DNA of 64,000 bases from an uncultured Clostridia bacterium (GCA_934271255.1 CAKQQS010000001.1:1-64000), one strand, 5' to 3'. Counted from the stretch's first letter, positions 25,788 through 33,694 are shown. Made by a program: numbers and translations. Notes: generated by a model from the sequence alone, not told the origin.

Positions 25788-27062
25788 TTATAATTTTATA
25801 AGGTTATTGTTTAACATTTCTTGCAAAGATTTCATAATTCCGAGTTTTGCGTGGTACCATGTAAGCCCGCCTTGAAAGAAAACCGCGTACGGTTCTCTTA
25901 TCGGTCCGTCGCATGAAAGTTCTATCGACGAGCCTTGAACGAACGCTCCCGCAGCCATTATTACTTCGTCGCTATACCCCGGCATCGCCCACGGAACGGG
26001 CGTTACGTAACTGTCGACGGGCGCAGCCGCTTGTATGCCTTTGCAAAAGGCAAGCATTCCTTCTTTGCTTTTAAGTTCTACCGCCTGAATTATGTCGTAC
26101 CGTTCTTCTTTGCCGTCGGGGACGCATTTAAACCCTAATTTTTCGTACGCGTTCGCGGCGAATATCGCCCCTTTAATCGCGCCAGAAACTACCGTCGGGG
26201 CTAAAAACAAGCCTTGATACATGCTTTGCAACGTTCCCAAACTCGCGCCGACTTCCGTGCCTAACCCCGGCGCGGTCAATCTGTAAGCGCACCTTTCGAC
26301 CAAATCTTTTCTGCCGACGATATATCCGCCCGTCGGGGCAAGTCCGCCGCCCGGATTCTTTATAAGAGATCCTACCGTCAAATCCGCGCCCACGTCGCTC
26401 GGTTCTGTTTTTTCGACGAATTCGCCGTAACAGTTGTCTACCATGACGATGACGTTCGGTTTGATTTTTTTGACGAACGCTATGAGTTCGCCTATCTGCT
26501 CGACTGAATACGTCGGTCTGGTCTGGTACCCTTTCGAGCGTTGAATCGTTACCATTTTGGTTTTGTCGGTTATCGCTTTTTCGATTTTTTCGTAATCGAA
26601 CGTATTGTCTTCTTTCAAATCCACCTGTTTATAAACAACGCCGTATTCTTTCAACGAACAAGGCGACGGCGATATACCGATAACCTTTTCGAGAGTGTCG
26701 TAAGGCTTTCCCGCAGGACTTAAAAGTTCGTCGCCGGGAAGAAGGTTCGCCGCAAGAGCGACCGTCAAAGCGTGCGTTCCGCAAGTGATTTGTTGACGAA
26801 CGAGCGCGGATTCCGTATGGAAAATATCCGCGTAAACGGATTCCAACTTTTCTCTGCCGACGTCGTTATACCCGTACCCGTCAGACGGATTGAAACACAT
26901 TGCGTCAACTCTGTTGTTTTGCATTGCCGAAATAACCTTGTACTGATTATATTCCGCTATTTCGCCAATCTTGACGAAGCTGCCTTTCAAATCGTTTAAA
27001 ATCCTGTCGGAATAGTCAAGCACTTTGTCCGTTATTCCGAGTTTATTCAACATTTCTTTCAT
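25788..27062 (-). CDS. methionine gamma-lyase family protein (COG4100-like)
   Basis: 424-aa PLP-dependent enzyme of the group once named aluminium-resistance proteins. Typical stretches are NPSDGYGYNDVGREKLESVYADIFHTESALVRQQITCGTHAL, VMVDNCYGEFVE (PLP Asp) and the segment with Lys in GSLIKNPGGGLAPTGGYI. It probably cleaves a carbon-sulphur bond of a methionine-like substrate, but the physiological substrate is unsettled. Its start overlaps the signal peptidase gene. I take ATG 27062; a GTG at 27071 and an ATG at 27053 are alternatives. Confidence 0.85.
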   Translation of the reverse strand: MKEMLNKLGITDKVLDYSDRILNDLKGSFVKIGEIAEYNQYKVISAMQNNRVDAMCFNPSDGYGYNDVGREKLESVYADIFHTESALVRQQITCGTHALTVALAANLLPGDELLSPAGKPYDTLEKVIGISPSPCSLKEYGVVYKQVDLKEDNTFDYEKIEKAITDKTKMVTIQRSKGYQTRPTYSVEQIGELIAFVKKIKPNVIVMVDNCYGEFVEKTEPSDVGADLTVGSLIKNPGGGLAPTGGYIVGRKDLVERCAYRLTAPGLGTEVGASLGTLQSMYQGLFLAPTVVSGAIKGAIFAANAYEKLGFKCVPDGKEERYDIIQAVELKSKEGMLAFCKGIQAAAPVDSYVTPVPWAMPGYSDEVIMAAGAFVQGSSIELSCDGPIREPYAVFFQGGLTWYHAKLGIMKSLQEMLNNNLIKL

Positions 27063-27678
27063 TCTCTTCACCGCTGTCTTTGTTTATTTTAGTTAATTCG
27101 CGACCTGTTTTTACCGTTTTTACGGTCATAAGTCCTATATAATACAACGCGCCGCAATACACGACGACGAGCGTTATGTTTTTCGCGTTCCCGACGAACG
27201 TGGCAAACTTGCCCATAGCCGTCGATTTCTTTACCATTACGCCGATAAAGTTGTCTTTCGTTACCTTGTACGTGTCGGGCGTCGTTATTCTAGGGTTTAC
27301 CCCTTGCGTGGTTATTTCGATTTTTCCGTCAACCGTTCGCACGCCTACGCACGCGTGAATAATGGGCTGACCTAAAATAGATTTGCCCGTAGACGGATCT
27401 TTTATCGACGGGTTTATACATTTGAAGATAACGTAATCGCCGACTTCGACGTTTTCGATTTTCGTCCGTTTGCAGATAACAAGGTCGCCGACCATAATTT
27501 CAGGTTCCATCGAGTCGGTTACGACCACGTTGAACGTATACCCGAACAAATCGAACGTTTTCTTGTTTTTTCTGCAAATTAAAATCTTGCCGAAAATATA
27601 ACAAACGGAAACAAGAAGGATTATCAAAACACCCCAAATAATTCCGTTTGCGATTTTTTTTGTTTTATTTTTGTCCAT
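27043..27678 (-). CDS. signal peptidase I, SipW/ER type
   Basis: 211-aa membrane protease. An N-terminal anchor (residues 10-32) is followed by the catalytic serine motif VVTDSMEPEIMVGDLVICK and by PIIHACVGV, where His replaces the Lys of standard bacterial signal peptidases; this Ser-His form is the SipW/archaeal/ER class. A second helix lies near residues 165-190. SipW enzymes process special exported proteins such as matrix fibres; no such substrate is next door. It sits between parB-like and methionine gamma-lyase-like genes, 3 bp after the former. Confidence 0.88.
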   Translation of the reverse strand: MDKNKTKKIANGIIWGVLIILLVSVCYIFGKILICRKNKKTFDLFGYTFNVVVTDSMEPEIMVGDLVICKRTKIENVEVGDYVIFKCINPSIKDPSTGKSILGQPIIHACVGVRTVDGKIEITTQGVNPRITTPDTYKVTKDNFIGVMVKKSTAMGKFATFVGNAKNITLVVVYCGALYYIGLMTVKTVKTGRELTKINKDSGEENERNVE

Positions 27679-27681
27679 TTA

Positions 27682-28140
27682 TCATAACATCCAAACAGGA
27701 ATGTCGCGCATAATTCTTTCAACTTTCGCAGGTCTGTCGTTTTCTACTACCATTTTTAACGGAAGTTGAGATTCCGTCTTGACGTCTTTTACCTTTTTAA
27801 CCGCCGAAGTTTCGGTCAATTGCTTTTTGAGTTCGGTTGCGTTGCCCGTAACGATTACCGTTTTAGCCGTTTTTACGCACAAAACCTTTAACGCCGATAT
27901 TCTTTTCGAGCCGTCTACCACTTTGAGTTTATCGCCCGATTTTACGGCTACGACGGGACAAATAAGTCCGTACGTTTCTACCGATTTTAAAAGTTTCGCA
28001 TCCGCTTTGACGTCGCCGTATATAAAGTCGTTTATGTCGACGTCGCATATCGCGTTGTCGAGCACTACCTTTTTATCTATCGTTTTTTGAACGTTTACCC
28101 CTTTGTTTGCTCTTACAAGACTTGATTTTCCAACAGCCAT
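27682..28140 (-). CDS. small ParB/sulfiredoxin-fold protein
   Basis: 152-aa protein. Residues about 30-85 (DVDINDFIYGDVKADAKLLKSVETYGLICPVVAVKSGDKLKVVDGSKRISALKVL) fit the ParB N-terminal domain: a LLKSVETYG helix, a PVVV strand, then DGSKRISALK, a weak version of the GERRxRA nucleotide-binding box. There is no helix-turn-helix or dimerisation domain as in full ParB (about 280 aa). The C-terminal 60 residues are Lys/Glu-rich. AAGGAG precedes the ATG. It follows parA by 12 bp, so it is most likely the ParA partner; a DNA-centromere role is doubtful. Confidence 0.75.
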   Translation of the reverse strand: MAVGKSSLVRANKGVNVQKTIDKKVVLDNAICDVDINDFIYGDVKADAKLLKSVETYGLICPVVAVKSGDKLKVVDGSKRISALKVLCVKTAKTVIVTGNATELKKQLTETSAVKKVKDVKTESQLPLKMVVENDRPAKVERIMRDIPVWML

Positions 28141-28152
28141 AATATTCGCTCC

Positions 28153-28932
28153 TTATATTTTTTTAAGTATTTCGTCGGTTAACGCCTGATATTCTTTCGC
28201 CGCTCTCGTGCTTTTTTTATACGCCCCCAGCGGTTTGCTGTTTTCCTGCGACCACTCTACCGCGCTGTCCAAATGTATGGGCGTTTGAAAAAGCGGTACG
28301 TTGTCGAGTTCGGCAAGCGTTTCCATCGTTTGTTTAAAATAACTTTTCCGCCCGTCAACTTTGGTTACGGCGACGCCTAAAAGTTTTAAGTCGCCGGCAA
28401 TGGGTTTTACTTCGTTTAAAAACGAGAACATGTTCGACAACCCGAAAAGTCCCCACGGGCTTGCTTCTACGGGTATCACACAGTAGTCGCTTGCGCACAT
28501 TATATTCATTACCCAACCGCCGAGCGTCGGGGGAGCGTCTATTAAAATTACGTCGTACGTACCCTTGTCTTTTATTTCGCCGAGCGATTTTTTAAGAATG
28601 TATTCGCGTTGCCATTTTGTGAACAGTTCGTATTCTATTCCGCTCATAAGAGTTGACGACGGCAATATATCTATGTTTTCGTAATCGGTTTTATATATAC
28701 AATCGGACGCGGGTTTACCGTCCTTTATTATTCCGTAAAGGTTGTTTCCGCTCTCGGCAATTTCAAGCACCTTGTCTTCGTCGAAATACGCAAGCGTCAA
28801 ATTGAGTTGCATATCGCCGTCGATAACCAAAACTTTTTTGCCCGACGCCGCCATATAGTACGCTACGTTCGAGCAAGTCGTCGATTTTCCGCTTCCGCCT
28901 TTATTGTTTGCAAAACATATCGTAGTCGTCAT
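28153..28932 (-). CDS. ParA/MinD-family ATPase
   Basis: 259-aa positioning ATPase. Deviant Walker A NNKGGSGKST (residues 9-18) keeps the signature Lys, followed by Walker A' VIDGDMQLNLTLAYF, Walker B VILIDAPPTLGGW and the ParA block IPVEASPWGLFGLSNM. The C-terminus (KKSTRAAKEYQALTDEILKKI) is normal. Such ATPases spread over the nucleoid and position chromosomes, plasmids or protein bodies. Its start codon shares one base with the deoR stop (TAATG), making it part of the deoR unit next to the BMC operon rather than near an origin. Confidence 0.93.
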   Translation of the reverse strand: MTTTICFANNKGGSGKSTTCSNVAYYMAASGKKVLVIDGDMQLNLTLAYFDEDKVLEIAESGNNLYGIIKDGKPASDCIYKTDYENIDILPSSTLMSGIEYELFTKWQREYILKKSLGEIKDKGTYDVILIDAPPTLGGWVMNIMCASDYCVIPVEASPWGLFGLSNMFSFLNEVKPIAGDLKLLGVAVTKVDGRKSYFKQTMETLAELDNVPLFQTPIHLDSAVEWSQENSKPLGAYKKSTRAAKEYQALTDEILKKI

Positions 28933-29705
28933 TATTCTTTCTCCTTAGTTACGACAAGTTCTACGTTTAACTTGTCTAACGCGTGTTTCCATTCTTCGCC
29001 CGGATCTTTTTCGGTTACAATCATATCGATTCCGTTGAGTTCGCTTATCTTGGCAAAAGCGACTTTATTGAACTTGGTGGAATCTGCCGCGACTATCCGT
29101 GTGTTTACGCAACTAAGCATATTGCTTTTCGTCATCGCGTGCATTTCGTTAGAGTCGGTAAGTCCGCCGTTTATATCTATACCTTTGCAACTGATTATCG
29201 CCTTGTCGGCGTGATAATTGACCAACATTTTGTCAGCCGCAGGTCCGAACAGCGCGAGCGACCCTTCCTGCATGTGTCCGCCCGTCGAATATATGTGCCA
29301 ACCGCTTACTTCGCTGCATTCCACGAGTATTTCTACCGAGTTGGTTATAATCGTAAGATTTTTTCTTTCTTTGATTTTTCTCAGCACGAACAACGCCGTC
29401 GAACTTGCGTCTAATATAAGTCTGTCGCCGTCGTGTATCCATTCGCCTATTACGTCGGCAATGCGTTGTTTCGCGTCGACGTTCGCTTTTTTTCTTACGA
29501 TAAACGGCAGTTCGAGCAACTGGTTGTCGTTCAGCACCGCCCCGCCGTACGCTTTCGTTAAATAGCCTTCTTTTTCGAGTTTGTCCAAATCGCGTCTGAT
29601 GGTTTCTTCCGAAACGTCGAAGCGTTTACTCAAATCCGTTACGACGACTTTCTTTTCTTCTTGAAGTATAGCAAGTATTTGATTTTTTCTCTCTATCGCT
29701 AACAC
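28932..29705 (-). CDS. DeoR-family transcriptional regulator
   Basis: 257-aa sugar-responsive regulator. The N-terminal DeoR helix-turn-helix is clear (ERKNQILAILQEEKKVVVTDLSKRFDVSEETIRRDLDKLEKEGYLTKAYGGAVL). The C-terminal sensor domain has DASSTALFVLRKI, ITNSVEILVE and the DSNE / AADSTKF blocks that bind a phosphorylated sugar. It starts with GTG behind AGGGGAAAA. It lies 76 bp downstream of the BMC operon on the same strand and is the natural candidate to regulate it in response to a fucose/rhamnose-derived phosphate (inferred). Confidence 0.92.
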   Translation of the reverse strand: MLAIERKNQILAILQEEKKVVVTDLSKRFDVSEETIRRDLDKLEKEGYLTKAYGGAVLNDNQLLELPFIVRKKANVDAKQRIADVIGEWIHDGDRLILDASSTALFVLRKIKERKNLTIITNSVEILVECSEVSGWHIYSTGGHMQEGSLALFGPAADKMLVNYHADKAIISCKGIDINGGLTDSNEMHAMTKSNMLSCVNTRIVAADSTKFNKVAFAKISELNGIDMIVTEKDPGEEWKHALDKLNVELVVTKEKE

Positions 29706-29745
29706 AACTTTTCCCCTGTGATTTTTTACGTTTTAACTTTATAAA

Positions 29746-29774
29746 AATAAAAGGATTGCAATTTTTTGCAATCC
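29746..29774 (-). terminator. terminator of the BMC operon
   Basis: Minus-strand GGATTGCAA (29774-29766) pairs with TTGCAATCC (29761-29753), AAAA loop, then TTTTATTTTT. It closes the microcompartment operon 8 nt after the last stop codon. Confidence 0.85.
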
Positions 29775-29781
29775 CCGTTCG

Positions 29782-30330
29782 TTACAATATGCTGTCGCAG
29801 ATCTTTTTGTCAGGTCTTGCAATTACGGAACTGTCAAGGAACATTCCGTCTTCGGATACCGCGTCCCTTGCCCTTTCTATCGCTGCGGTTACTGCGGCAA
29901 CTTCGCCCGTTATCATCATATACGATTTACCGCACATGCCCCTTGCGACTCTTATTTCGATAAGTCTTACGTCGGCGGTTTTTGCCGCGACGTCCGCCGC
30001 GACGATTATCTTTGCCGCGTCGTACGTTTCCAAAACGCCGAGCGAAATTATATTATCCGCTTCGCTCGTCCCCGTGATTGCGGGGAATATCGCTTCGTGC
30101 GGGTTGCCTAATACGAAACTGTCGATAAATTGCAACGGGTACGTCGTTTTTGCGTTTTCTACCGCCGCTTTTACCGCAGACAGTTCGCCCGATATTATCG
30201 CGATGTATTTGCCCGGACATACCGTTTGCGCTTCGATGACGTCGACTTCCGCAGTCTTTACCATCAAATCGGCTGCCTGTATACCCGACGATACCGTTTT
30301 ATATTCTATCATTCCTATCGATTTGCCCAT
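29782..30330 (-). CDS. BMC-T shell protein, PduT-like
   Basis: 182-aa protein with two tandem BMC domains (residues 1-85 and 92-180), forming pseudohexameric trimers in the shell. Cys38 in TVCPGKYI sits where PduT carries the cysteine that binds an Fe-S cluster in the trimer pore. The PduS-like electron carrier gene ends 2 bp upstream, matching the PduS-PduT pair that is thought to move electrons across the shell. The last gene of the operon. Confidence 0.92.
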   Translation of the reverse strand: MGKSIGMIEYKTVSSGIQAADLMVKTAEVDVIEAQTVCPGKYIAIISGELSAVKAAVENAKTTYPLQFIDSFVLGNPHEAIFPAITGTSEADNIISLGVLETYDAAKIIVAADVAAKTADVRLIEIRVARGMCGKSYMMITGEVAAVTAAIERARDAVSEDGMFLDSSVIARPDKKICDSIL

Positions 30331-30332
30331 AA

Positions 30333-31664
30333 TTACTTAACCTTTCTTATTTCTATATATCTGTTCGTTACGTTCGTTACAACGCCTTCGATAGAAGCGT
30401 GTAAGTTGACGGAAAGTCCGTTGCCCGCTTTTGCGATAAGTTGACCTAACGATACTTTATCGCCCTTGTTTACTACGGGAACGGAAGGCGCGCCTATATG
30501 CTGCGAAAGATTTTCCCTTACCACGTCGCAACCGATATACTCTTCGTGAATCGGCGCGCTGTGGTTATACTTTTCCAAATCCAGCCTTTTGCGAAGTCTG
30601 GAAATCGGCGCTTTTTTATATTCTCTCGACGGTACCACCGCGCCCGCCTGAACGGTCGGGGACGGTTTTACACCCGCAACTCTCAACGCTCCTTTCATTT
30701 CGGCAAGCAACGTTCTCGGACTCAATTCCTGCATACACGAATACATTTCGCACAGTCCGCAAGAACTGCAATACAACGCGTTTACGAAAACGCTTTGATC
30801 CTGAACGTCTTTACACGTCGCCGCGCGCATAAATCTGGCGGGATCTATCGGGTGTCCGAGTAAATGTCGCGGGCATAAGTCCGTACACATATTACACTGA
30901 CAGCAACTTGCCGCCGCGCGTTTTAAGTTGACTTTGTTGTTGCTTCTTTTTCTGTTTATTATATAATGGTCGCTCGGCAGTACCAAAATCGCGTTAGTCG
31001 TTTTGGTTACGGTAGCCGTTCTCGGCTGAATGTTCCCCATCATGGGACCGCCGACGACGTAAACGGGATCTTCGACCGTTTCGCCACCCGCCAACGCTAC
31101 GACTTCGTCGAGTTGCATTCCCAAAGGCACGCGTATCGTTTTGGGTTCTTTTACTTCACATGCAAGGGTGATGAGTTTGCTGTAAACGGGTTCGCCCTTT
31201 AACGCTCTCGATAAATTATACATCGTTTCGACGTTGAATACCGCGACTCCGCTTTCTATCGGTAGTCCGCCCGGACGAACGACTTTGCCCGTCGTTTCGT
31301 AAATGAGTATTACTTCGTCGCCCATAGGGTATACGTCGTCAAGCGTTTTTATCTTTAAGTCGGGGTAGTCCGCTATAACGCCGTTCAGCGATTCTATCGT
31401 CTTTTTATAAACTTTTTTCAAGCCTATATACCCGACCTTTGCGCCGACCGTTTCCCTTACTAAATCAAAAGCGTCTAATATATCTCTCGCGTTGCGTTCG
31501 AGAAGTTGTCTGTGAAGTCTTAAAAGTGGCTCACATTCGCAACAGTTAAGAATAATCGTTTCGGCTCTTTCGTCTATTTTCGCGTAAGTGGGAAAGCCCG
31601 CTCCGCCTGCGCCGACTATGCCGTTATCCTTTAACAAATTGCCTAAGGTCTTTACGTCCATCAA
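30333..31664 (-). CDS. PduS/RnfC-like flavin and Fe-S protein
   Basis: 443-aa electron-transfer protein. The N-terminal RnfC-type nucleotide/flavin fold has GIVGAGGAGFPTYAK; an SLBB-like segment follows. Two [4Fe-4S] ferredoxin motifs are visible: CCQCNMCTDLCPRHLLG near residue 257 and CSSCGLCEMYSC near 301. The C-terminus has a lipoyl/SLBB-like hairpin (VPVVNKGDKVSLGQLIAKAGNGLSVNLHASIEG). In Pdu systems this protein recycles cofactor inside the shell together with PduT, encoded next. Confidence 0.9.
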   Translation of the reverse strand: MMDVKTLGNLLKDNGIVGAGGAGFPTYAKIDERAETIILNCCECEPLLRLHRQLLERNARDILDAFDLVRETVGAKVGYIGLKKVYKKTIESLNGVIADYPDLKIKTLDDVYPMGDEVILIYETTGKVVRPGGLPIESGVAVFNVETMYNLSRALKGEPVYSKLITLACEVKEPKTIRVPLGMQLDEVVALAGGETVEDPVYVVGGPMMGNIQPRTATVTKTTNAILVLPSDHYIINRKRSNNKVNLKRAAASCCQCNMCTDLCPRHLLGHPIDPARFMRAATCKDVQDQSVFVNALYCSSCGLCEMYSCMQELSPRTLLAEMKGALRVAGVKPSPTVQAGAVVPSREYKKAPISRLRKRLDLEKYNHSAPIHEEYIGCDVVRENLSQHIGAPSVPVVNKGDKVSLGQLIAKAGNGLSVNLHASIEGVVTNVTNRYIEIRKVK

Positions 31665-31667
31665 AGG

Positions 31668-31931
31668 TTACTCCAAGTTCTGACCGTCGTCTATGATGCC
31701 TACTATCGCGGCGTCAACAGGCGATTTTTCCATGTCGCAACCGATTCTTGCGGCGCTTCCTTGCGCAACGAGTACGTATTCCCCGATGCCCGCGCCTATC
31801 TTGTCTATCGCGACGATTCTATTCTCCACTTTAAGGCTGGGAATCGGCTCGACGATCATAAATTTACTGCCTATTAAGTTGTCGTTCTTTCTCGTAGAAA
31901 CTACGCTTCCTACTACTTTGCCTATTATCAT
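31668..31931 (-). CDS. EutN/CcmL pentamer, shell vertex protein
   Basis: 87-aa vertex protein of the microcompartment. The family start MIIGKVVGSVVSTRKNDNLIGSKFMIVEP and the GAGIGEYVLVAQGSAAR block are clear. Pentamers of this protein cap the shell corners. It is 3 bp upstream of the PduS-like gene. Confidence 0.95.
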   Translation of the reverse strand: MIIGKVVGSVVSTRKNDNLIGSKFMIVEPIPSLKVENRIVAIDKIGAGIGEYVLVAQGSAARIGCDMEKSPVDAAIVGIIDDGQNLE

Positions 31932-31967
31932 AATTCCTTACCTTTCGTTATTTTCTCGTTTATTTTC

Positions 31968-32612
31968 TTATTTTATTATCGTACAGGTGTTTCCGCACGA
32001 AATCTTCGCTGCGTTCGCTTCGTCCGTGTCGATGTGCATCTCCAAAGTAAAACTCGGATCTACTCTTATCTTAACGTGATTGTAAATCGTACCCCTTTCG
32101 TTATCGACCTTGACGGATACTTCCTGTCCGTTCACAACGCCCGCGAGTCTTGCGTCTTCGGGGGACATGTGTATGTGGCGCATAGCGATTATGCAACCTT
32201 CTTTTAAGTATAAAACTCCTTTCGGTCCGACCAACGCTATCGGCGCGGAACCTTTTATATCGCCCGATTCTCTGATAGGCGCCTTAACCCCGAGTTTTAT
32301 TGCGTCCGTTGCGGAAATCTCTACCTGAGAAGCCTTTCTTACCGGCCCTAATATTCTTACGTTTTCTATCGCGCGAAGTTTTAAGCCGACTATGGTTACG
32401 CATTCGTTACACGCGTATTGCCCGCCCATCAAATCCTTTTTCTTGGTAAGTTGATACCCTTCGCCGAAAAGCGTTTCCACGTCGCTTTGAGTTAAGTGTA
32501 TATGTCTTGCCGATACGCCTACGGGTACGACAAAACCGTTGGATTGCGATTTGCTTTTATCCAACTCTTCGATTATCAATTTGGTAAGTAACTCGATATC
32601 GTTTCTTTCCAT
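31968..32612 (-). CDS. pduL: phosphate propanoyltransferase (PduL)
   Basis: 214-aa enzyme that converts propionyl-CoA and phosphate into propionyl-phosphate, recycling CoA inside the shell. The two PduL zinc motifs are visible: VGVSARHIHLTQSDVETLFG and IAMRHIHMSPEDA, with the typical end FTLEMHIDTDEANAA. The N-terminal DIELLTKLIIEELDKSK is an amphipathic helix of encapsulation-peptide type ahead of a short linker. It starts 130 bp after the last BMC-H gene, behind an unusual GC-rich hairpin. Confidence 0.94.
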   Translation of the reverse strand: MERNDIELLTKLIIEELDKSKSQSNGFVVPVGVSARHIHLTQSDVETLFGEGYQLTKKKDLMGGQYACNECVTIVGLKLRAIENVRILGPVRKASQVEISATDAIKLGVKAPIRESGDIKGSAPIALVGPKGVLYLKEGCIIAMRHIHMSPEDARLAGVVNGQEVSVKVDNERGTIYNHVKIRVDPSFTLEMHIDTDEANAAKISCGNTCTIIK

Positions 32613-32658
32613 GTTTTTCTTTACCTTATTGTTATTTTTACGTTACGGTACTATGCCG

Positions 32659-32707
32659 ACATATCTCCCCGCGCCGCGCGTCGTCGCGCCGCGCGGGGCG
32701 TATATGT
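32659..32707 (-). other. very stable GC-rich intercistronic hairpin in the BMC operon
   Basis: Arms 32667-32680 and 32685-32698 pair at 13 of 14 positions, nearly all G-C, around a TCGT loop. Outside them ACATAT (32659-32664) pairs with ATATGT (32702-32707). There is no T run after it on the minus strand, so it is not a standard terminator. It lies between the shell gene cluster and pduL and contrasts sharply with the AT-rich surroundings. It may protect the 3' end of the shell mRNA or set expression ratios (inferred). Confidence 0.75.
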
Positions 32708-32742
32708 TCTCATGCTAACGGAAGTTTCTTACTGTTACAAAC

Positions 32743-33021
32743 TTATTTAATAACGGGAAGAATCTTCTCAACGTCGCTGTGCGGTCTGGGAATTACGTGC
32801 GTCGCTATGAGTTCGCCGAGTTTGGATGCGTTTGCCGCGCCCGCTTCTACCGCCGATTTAACCGCGCCTACGTCGCCCCTGACCATTACGGTTACGAGTC
32901 CGCTACCGATCTTTTCGGTGCCGATAAGTACTACTTGCGCAGCCTTTACCATTGCGTCCGCCGCTTCGATCGCTGCTACCAAACCTCTGGTTTCTACCAT
33001 TCCTAATGCTTCCATTGACAT
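32743..33021 (-). CDS. BMC-H shell protein, PduA/PduJ type
   Basis: 92-aa single BMC-domain protein, hexamer former and main shell tile. Sequence MEALGMVETRGLVAAIEAADAMVKAAQVVLIG, pore loop KIGSGLV and HVIPRPHSDVEKILP are classic PduA/J features. It is a near copy of the product of 33407-33694. AGGAGGACATA precedes the ATG. Confidence 0.96.
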   Translation of the reverse strand: MSMEALGMVETRGLVAAIEAADAMVKAAQVVLIGTEKIGSGLVTVMVRGDVGAVKSAVEAGAANASKLGELIATHVIPRPHSDVEKILPVIK

Positions 33022-33054
33022 AATTATGTCCTCCTAAAATATTTTTTATTTTAA

Positions 33055-33393
33055 TTATTTTTCCTGAACGTCCGACTGTGTCAGACCGTTAGAACCCGAT
33101 TGTTTTTTACCGAAATGAACTTTTCTGCTCTTTTCGATGATTTTAAGTATCTCTTCATGCGGATTTGCTATTACCGCATGACATACAGGCTTTTTTATTG
33201 CGTTTGCCGTCGCGGCTTCTACCGCTTCTTTAACCGCGGAAACTTGTCCCTGAACGATAATGGTTACTAACCTGCCGCCCATTTTACGTTCCCACGTAAG
33301 AAACTTGACTTCCGACGTTTTACACATTATGTCGAGCGCGTCTACCGCCGCAACGACTCCGGAAATCTCTACAAATCCGAGCGCCTCTCCCAT
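33055..33393 (-). CDS. BMC-H shell protein with C-terminal tail
   Basis: 112-aa BMC-domain protein. The domain (residues 1-90) starts MGEALGFVEISGVVAAVDALDIMCKTSEVKFL, has pore loop RKMGGRLV, and ends VIANPHEEILKII. A polar ~20-residue tail (KKQSGSNGLTQSDVQEK) follows; such tails in PduK-like proteins can bind ligands or cargo, but no cysteines are present here. It sits between two PduA-like genes. Confidence 0.92.
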   Translation of the reverse strand: MGEALGFVEISGVVAAVDALDIMCKTSEVKFLTWERKMGGRLVTIIVQGQVSAVKEAVEAATANAIKKPVCHAVIANPHEEILKIIEKSRKVHFGKKQSGSNGLTQSDVQEK

Positions 33394-33406
33394 ACTGAAC
33401 TCCTAA

Positions 33407-33694
33407 TTATTTGCTTTGGGGAAAGGAAGGAAGAATCTTTTCTACGTCGCTATGCGGTCTGGGGATTACGTGAGTCGCTACGAGTTCGCCAAGCGCGCTC
33501 GCTCTTTCTCCGCCTACTTCCGTTGCCGCTTTAACCGCGCCTACGTCGCCTCTTACCATTACGGTTACGAGTCCGCTACCGATCTTTTCGGTACCGATAA
33601 GGGTTACTTGCGCTGCTTTTACCATTGCGTCCGCCGCTTCGATTGCTGCGGTAAGACCTCTTGTTTCTACCATTCCTAATGCTTCCATTGACAT
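33407..33694 (-). CDS. BMC-H shell protein, PduA/PduJ type (second copy)
   Basis: 95-aa shell hexamer protein, almost identical to the product of 32743-33021 over residues 1-60 and the PRPHSDVEKILP end; differences cluster near residues 56-70 (AATEVGGERASALGELVATH). The pore loop KIGSGLV is the same. The two genes flank a more distant BMC-H gene, suggesting an old duplication kept similar by selection or gene conversion. Confidence 0.96.
   Translation of the reverse strand: MSMEALGMVETRGLTAAIEAADAMVKAAQVTLIGTEKIGSGLVTVMVRGDVGAVKAATEVGGERASALGELVATHVIPRPHSDVEKILPSFPQSK

Noticed and set aside
27682..28932. The parA/parB-like pair as the chromosomal soj-spo0J locus
   Set aside because: The ParB-like protein lacks the helix-turn-helix and dimer domains, no parS-like palindrome or origin genes are near, and the genes sit with deoR and sipW.
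32659..32707. The GC hairpin as a rho-independent terminator
   Set aside because: No T run on either strand right after the stem; pduL and later genes of the same operon have no other obvious promoter.
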